Shown: positions 7,816 to 12,207 of the stretch, piece after piece
Position numbering within the stretch: the stretch's first letter is position 1
Layout of the letters: the number at the start of each line of letters is the position of its first letter
Source: Larix sibirica
Lineage: Eukaryota; Streptophyta; Pinopsida; Pinales; Pinaceae
DNA length: 12,207 nt
Assembly: GCA_004151065.3 (NCBI GenBank)
Contig: NWUY0303914462.1
Location: 1 to 12,207 of the forward strand
Direction: 5' to 3'
The notes under the pieces: model-generated
What the model was told of the DNA's origin: nothing
Databases searched by the model: none
The model's input: the letters and a program-made list of their open reading frames with translations, nothing else
Made by a program: the position numbers and the translations under genes

Positions 7816-8287
7816 CCTATAAGGGACTTAACCATGATTTGAAAACTGACATTGAGATCAAAACCCTCTTTGTTTAATTGCATGCTAACAAAACGAGTTG
7901 TATCAAGCATTACAACATAAACTTAGCTTACAGTCATTTTGTCGAACACTTGGCAAGTAAGCATTTCATCAAATGTTTACATACACCCTCTATTCTATTG
8001 GGATCTAATTTCAATGATTTTGCTCTTCCATTATGAAGTACCCTTGAACAAAATCTATCATTATCAAATGCCTCAGTGGCAACATTCTTGTACTTGAAGT
8101 CATTAACATAACTACTCTTTGGATAACATGACACATACAATATTGTGATATCAAAACCCGTTGAAACTAACACTTGATGGATTCCAACCTTCACTTCTCC
8201 TAGTGGTCTATTGCCACCAATATGTATGCCAAGACAAAGTGAATTGCAATCATGTTTTTCCTTTTCTGATGCATGGCTTTTACACCA
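7764..8287 (-). pseudogene. Unidentified broken coding-like sequence
   Basis: On the minus strand one frame is open for 117 codons (8287 to a TGA at 7936-7934), with no ATG until MKCLLAKCSTK near its end. Landmarks are HDCNSLCLGIHIGGNRPLGE, LVSTGFDITILYVSCYPKSS, and SLKLDPNRIEGVCKHLMK. A shifted frame then continues: MTVS, a TAA at 7925-7923, and a clean 52-codon run with VYVVMLDTTRFVSMQLNKEG and FDLNVSFQIMVKSLIGK, ending at TAA 7766-7764. The mixed, globular-looking composition over two adjacent frames suggests a decayed protein with one frameshift and one stop. I do not recognise the family. It lies directly upstream of, and on the same strand as, the LINE ORF1 remnant, so it could be an ORF1 extension, an older element or a host gene fragment. 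Confidence 0.4.
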
Positions 8288-8353
8288 TTACCATTAATAT
8301 TCATGCAAAAGGTAAAGTGTATTGCAATTATGTTTAAAGCATGGCTTTTACAT
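8231..8353. repeat. Imperfect direct duplication, about 77 bp apart
   Basis: AAAGTGAATTGCAATCATGTTT with GCATGGCTTTTACA (8236-8284) and AAAGTGTATTGCAATTATGTTT with GCATGGCTTTTACA (8313-8353). The second copy lacks about 10 bases in the middle. It ends a few bases before the second LINE. Confidence 0.75.
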
Positions 8354-8361
8354 AGTTATTG

Positions 8362-8368
8362 ATTAAGG
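8362..8368. repeat. Candidate 5' target site duplication of the second LINE
   Basis: ATTAAGG directly precedes the first in-frame LINE codon (TGG at 8369). The same 7 bases occur at 10210-10216, overlapping the last A of the poly(A) run. Confidence 0.5.
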
Positions 8369-9923
8369 TGGAAGACCCTATCCAGACCAAAACATTTGGG
8401 TGGCTGGGGCATCAAAGACCTAAGGGCATTTAACAAAGCACTATGTGCCAAGAGCTTATGGCATGGTCTTTTTGAAAAAGGATTATGGGGTTCCACTATT
8501 CAGGAAAAATACTTAAAAGGTTTGGAACCTGGGTTATGGTTGGGAACCTGTAATCGATCTCTTGGCAGTGGGTCTACTATTTGGCGTAGTTTGCTCATAG
8601 CTATGGCTATTCTCAGGAATTCTCTTTGCTTGGAGGTTGGTCGTGGGAATATGATCTCGATAGGGACTGATCCCATCTTAGGGATCGACGAATGCTACCG
8701 ATTATCTAACGACCTTATTGAGGCTCTGCATGAACGAGGCTATTTCATTTTGAAACATTTGTGGCTATCATCCCCTGAACATTCTGATAGATGGGAGATG
8801 ACCGATTTTACATATTTTGCTACAGAGCATTTGGAGGAATGGTCTGCTTATCGGCTTACTTTGATTGGAGCAGATATACATCTATTAGAGGAACCTGATA
8901 GATTAATCTGGGCGGATAATCCATTGCTTGGCACCATTACGACAAGATTGGCATATGACAGCCTGATGGAGGAGTCTATGGATCATCAGGTGAATGGCAC
9001 TGGAGCATTGTTATGGAGTAATAAGATTCCTTTGAAAATTAGTTGTTTTGTTTGGCTTCTCATGCAGAATAAAATTTTAACGTGGTCTAATCTCCAACGT
9101 CATGGATTCAACGGTCCAGGAATATGTATGCTGTGCAAAAGGGGTAAGGAGGAGATTAATCATCTCTTTGGAAGTTGTGTATTTTTTCAAAATATTTGGT
9201 CATGTCTTCGTGATAGATGGAAGTCTCTTCCTGTTTGGGAGCTGCCTACTACAGTAGAGAATTTAGACTGTTGTTTTGAAGGATTGAAGGATGATACACT
9301 TATTGTTTTTTAATCGCTATGGGAAGTTTGGTGCGCTCGCAACAGATTGCTATTCAATGGTTTTCAACCATGTGTCGATCTGATGGTGGCACGGATCTAT
9401 GTTTGGCATGCTAGTGCTGTTATTGCTCCAAATCGTGATCTTACTAGTGCCCCTCCCTGCCCTGAAGACCTCGCCTCTTACCCTATCGATTTCTTCGATG
9501 GCGCAGTCTAGCAGGGATTATGCGAGGCTGATAAAACTGTCTCGCAACCACTTTTTCCATCTTTGCATGGGTGTTGGGCTGGGTTCCAACACTATATCAG
9601 AGCTATTGGCCTTATGGGGACTCCTCTGGTTTGCGGAGAAACGGAATATTGATATCTCTCACATATTTGGCGACTCCCTCTGTATTATCAACTGGGCATG
9701 TGGTTGTGCTGGTATGCGACCCCTCTTACTTCATCATTGGTTGGCTAAGGTTCGGAATTTGATACATTGGGTTGGTCATTTGGTATTTACACATATTCAT
9801 CGATGTTTCAATGTGGAGGCCGACGATCTATCTAAACAGGTGCTGGGTCTGATGGACGGCATAATCTACTATAAGGAATTCCAGACGGGTGAGCTGGTCA
9901 ATGATACCTTTCTCTCCTTCTAA
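8369..9923 (+). pseudogene. LINE ORF2 C-terminus: RT end, zf-RVT, RNase H, with stops and a frameshift
   Basis: The frame opens with PKHLGGWGIKDLRAFNKAL, a hallmark of the region after the plant LINE RT active site, then VGRGNMISIGTDPILG and zf-RVT with Cys244-x2-Cys247-x8-His256-x4-Cys261 (codons counted from 8396). TAA at 9311-9313 interrupts it; the same frame resumes with SLWEVWCARNRLLFNG and reaches the first RNase H acidic residue in FFDGA (9497-9499), then TAG at 9509-9511. A frameshift between about 9512 and 9535 moves the rest of RNase H into another frame: RNHFFHLCMGVGLGSNTISE (Glu at 9600), HIFGDSLCII (Asp at 9672), FNVEADDLSK (Asp at 9822), ending at TAA 9921-9923. All four catalytic acids remain, but the enzyme is broken. 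The endonuclease and RT catalytic core are missing. Confidence 0.88.
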
Positions 9924-10210
9924 TGATCGACTTATGCTTCATAGAGCTATTTCTGCTGAAAAATGCCACATGTATTGGTTACAACCTAATTTTGTAATTT
10001 TTGCTTTGCCGCATAGATGATAGTTATGGATGTGAAGCTTAAATGAGCTGCGTGCATTTTGCTTATCCTCTGAATCCAGATTGTAATGGATCTTAACAGC
10101 TTGCCCTGTAAGGTGTTTGAAAAGAACGTATCTGAATGCATCGAATGGAACCTTTCCTAACGCATCTTTTTCCAATTAATAAAAAATATTTTTTCACCTT
10201 GAAAAAAAAA
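8369..10210 (+). mobile_element. 5'-truncated L1-type LINE, second copy
   Basis: It starts abruptly within the end of the reverse transcriptase region (in-frame WKTLSRPKHLGGWGIKDLRA), keeps the rest of ORF2, has about 280 bases of 3' UTR from 9924, and ends in a run of nine A at 10202-10210. ATTAAGG occurs immediately before the start (8362-8368) and at the poly(A) end (10210-10216), a candidate target site duplication. Protein similarity to the first LINE is limited to motif level, so the two belong to different families. Confidence 0.87.
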
Positions 10211-10216
10211 TTAAGG
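10210..10216. repeat. Candidate 3' target site duplication of the second LINE
   Basis: ATTAAGG at the end of the poly(A) tail matches 8362-8368. At 7 bp, with an AT-rich target, a chance match cannot be excluded. Confidence 0.5.
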
Positions 10217-10463
10217 AAAATAAACCCCCACTATACCTTAAAAAAGAAAAATCCAAAAACCCAAAACACTTAGTTGCTTGTTAATGGATGCCTGAGATCT
10301 TCTAGCCTTGTATCCATGAAATATTCATGTGGTAAAACCACCCAAAGCAAGCCTTGCCAAAATCAAGGTTACATGGATGCATATAATAGTGATGTGATGT
10401 ACTTCGCTAGTTCGCAATTCATGCGAGCATAAAATCTCCTTAGAAATCTTTCCTTTCCTATGT

Positions 10464-10545
10464 TCTAAACCTCCACTAATGAAAAGATTAAATTATTTAT
10501 AGCCTCTAAACCTCCACTAATGAAAAGATTAAATTATTTATAGCC
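10464..10545. repeat. Exact 41-bp tandem duplication
   Basis: TCTAAACCTCCACTAATGAA continuing to ATTATTTATAGCC occurs at 10464-10504 and 10505-10545 with no difference seen, so it is recent or an assembly duplicate. Confidence 0.95.
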
Positions 10546-10883
10546 GCCTCCATTACTAGGAATATTATAAATTATTCCCATGAACGTATCCTAGTGTCAA
10601 AGTTATTAATAAATAATAATAAAATTTACGATTAGATCAAAATAAAATCTATAACAATTAGGTCAAAGAAAATATTATAATATGGAAGGTTTATAACTAA
10701 AATAAAAATAATAATGATTTTTTTTTATAATACTAACAAAATTTCTATTTTATATAATGCATCACGTACATTGAACATAACCTTAATTACAAAACGTTTA
10801 GATTTTTAAAAAAATTATGCATTATTGTTAAACTTTGAATTCAAAACACCACCACCTAATTTTATTTTATATTTAAAATCAAT

Positions 10884-10927
10884 GTATATCCAAAGCACAT
10901 GTAAAGTATATCCAAAGCACATGTAAA
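10884..10927. repeat. Exact 22-bp tandem duplication
   Basis: GTATATCCAAAGCACATGTA with AA following, at 10884-10905 and 10906-10927, identical. Confidence 0.93.
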
Positions 10928-11953
10928 ATGGCATCTAAAGTGAATTTCGTTGTCTACCCACATAATACCTAATAATTGTACTCTTAATAGTGACAACGAA
11001 AGAAGTCTCTATGAGCTTGACCTTATACGGGATTTAATACAATTAAACATTGGATGGGAACATCCATCATGTAAGAAAAAATGAAAGGGAATAATGGGAT
11101 TTATTGGTAAGATTTAGGTTTAAATTTGGTTAATTGTTATTATAAATTTTAGATTAGGTGTAATAATTTATAAGTCGTATTTTTTAAATCATGGGAGTTG
11201 GTTATTTGTTAGGATTATTTAAGTTAGGCTTAGGTTTAAAGTTGGTGGAACGCGTGATTTAGCAAGGGTCGAGACATCGAGAAACGCACCCAAATATGCA
11301 GAGTCCACTCCAAAAAACGCCTACCCTTTTAACCTCATCACAAGAAGCCAATATCTTATTGGAAATTTGAACCCTAATAAAATTAATAAAAATTATATCT
11401 CTCCACCATTATACCACCAACTCATTGACTATTTGTAAGTTATATTTAATAGAAAATTCAAGATCAATTTTAAGTGGAGATGTTCTAAACAAAAATACTT
11501 ATCTTTCCACTAAAACACAATAAAAAAATGTCTCAATAAAAATTTAAACCTATATAAATAGGTACAAAACTTACTTTTCAATCAATCAAACTATGACTCC
11601 TCGACCAACTTATAAAAAATAATAAAAATCAATTTGTTACTTTGGCCTTCTATATCTAACTAACTTAGATAATGTTATCTTTTCTACAATACACCTACTT
11701 TAATAGAACCATGTAGAATTGGATGTATGTAGAATATTTTTATAAAAACATGCAAACATATGAGAAAGTTCTTGTAAATTCCATAGAACAAGGATAACAT
11801 ACGAGAAACTTCTTATACTTTTGGTGGGCCACATTGCCTTTCATCTTGGACATGTCAGGTGAACCCTTTAGAATATTAAGTCAAGTATATAATATTGTAC
11901 GATTGTATAAGATTGAGTTATCTATTATGACATTTAATACTGATGTGTCATAG

Positions 11954-12097
11954 GATGTTGCTTATATCTCGGAGGTTTTTGGACAAGACCTTATGTCACG
12001 CATGCAGTGGGTGGTGTATGCATTATCCATTCGTTCGTTTGTTTTTTTTTTATTCTATAAATTTAACTTTATATTTTATTATTATTATTATTTACCA
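11954..12097 (+). other. Weak candidate exon at the right edge
   Basis: After a TCATAG acceptor-like site, one frame reads DVAYISEVFGQDLMSRMQWV and VYALSIRS before entering T-rich and (TTA)n sequence with no biological look. Possible donors are GTGGTG and GTATG near 12011-12020. The same frame is open again from 12125 to the window end (ALFTVLLGEMSQVKASLNIG). No family was recognised. This could be the start of a gene running off the right, or chance. Confidence 0.12.
12076..12092. repeat. TTA microsatellite
   Basis: Five TTA units and a partial sixth, in a T-rich stretch. Confidence 0.85.
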
Positions 12098-12207
12098 TGA
12101 GGAGCCCTTTACATCGTCTAGTAAGCTTTGTTCACTGTGTTACTGGGAGAAATGTCACAGGTTAAGGCTAGCCTTAATATTGGACAAGACATAATCAACG
12201 GGAGTAG

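Larger units (their letters stand above)
10217..11942. other. Spacer with no recognised gene
   Basis: It is mostly AT-rich, with no credible ORF. Composition is more balanced at 10260-10460 and 11230-11345 (around AACGCGTGA and CGAGACATCGAGAAACGCAC), but nothing there matches a family I know. Two exact short tandem duplications lie inside and are listed separately. Confidence 0.5.

Noticed and set aside
9399-9525. First 40-odd codons of the 174-codon plus-strand ORF (hydrophobic start resembling a signal peptide)
   Set aside because: The true LINE frame up to FFDGA is a different one; the Leu-rich start is an out-of-frame reading before the frameshift.
9571-9762. 63-codon plus-strand ORF
   Set aside because: Alternative frame of the RNase H region.
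9939-10175. 78-codon minus-strand ORF
   Set aside because: It lies entirely in the 3' UTR of the second LINE on its antisense strand; no domain.
1-12207. LTR retrotransposon
   Set aside because: No long terminal repeats, primer binding site, protease, integrase or gag motif found; all retroelement domains are LINE type.
1-12207. tRNA, rRNA or prokaryotic elements
   Set aside because: No cloverleaf-like sequence or rRNA segment was recognised, and the splice donor and LINE content point to a plant nuclear genome.

Overview
This is plant nuclear DNA. The strongest evidence is a short coding exon of a plant-type RING E3 ligase (AIRP2-like) with a consensus GTAAGT splice donor. Three decayed L1-type LINE pieces carry plant-specific domain arrangements: a DUF4283 plus CCHC ORF1, and an ORF2 ending in zf-RVT followed by RNase H. 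No prokaryotic operon, Shine-Dalgarno site, rRNA, tRNA or CRISPR array was seen. The mix of a long intron, many dead LINEs and AT-rich spacer suits a large seed-plant genome. I cannot name the species.

Layout. Positions 1-890 (minus strand) hold the start of the AIRP2-like gene: exon 1 at 814-890 and at least 813 bases of intron 1 running off the left edge. Positions 891-1480 are its presumed 5' UTR and promoter, with two possible upstream ORFs. Positions 1550-4520 are AT-rich spacer broken up by short direct duplications with units of 30-107 bp. Positions 4588-5831 (plus) are a 5'-truncated LINE ORF2 3' end, ending in poly(A) and a TAA microsatellite. It has split one copy of a diverged direct repeat whose other copy, just upstream, is uninterrupted.

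Positions 5957-6480 are AT-rich with two more tandem duplications. Positions 6700-7815 (minus) are a LINE ORF1 pseudogene. Positions 7764-8287 (minus) are a broken, unidentified coding-like sequence immediately upstream of it. Positions 8369-10210 (plus) are a second, different 5'-truncated LINE with poly(A) and a candidate 7-bp target site duplication. Positions 10211-12207 are AT-rich spacer with two exact short tandem duplications and, near the right edge, a weak candidate exon.

The only plausible host gene is the AIRP2-like one. The rest looks like relics of retrotransposition and local tandem duplication. I found no convincing new multi-gene system. The items most worth a second look are the unidentified minus-strand fragment at 7764-8287, the paralogous near-empty site for the first LINE, and the density of short tandem duplications.
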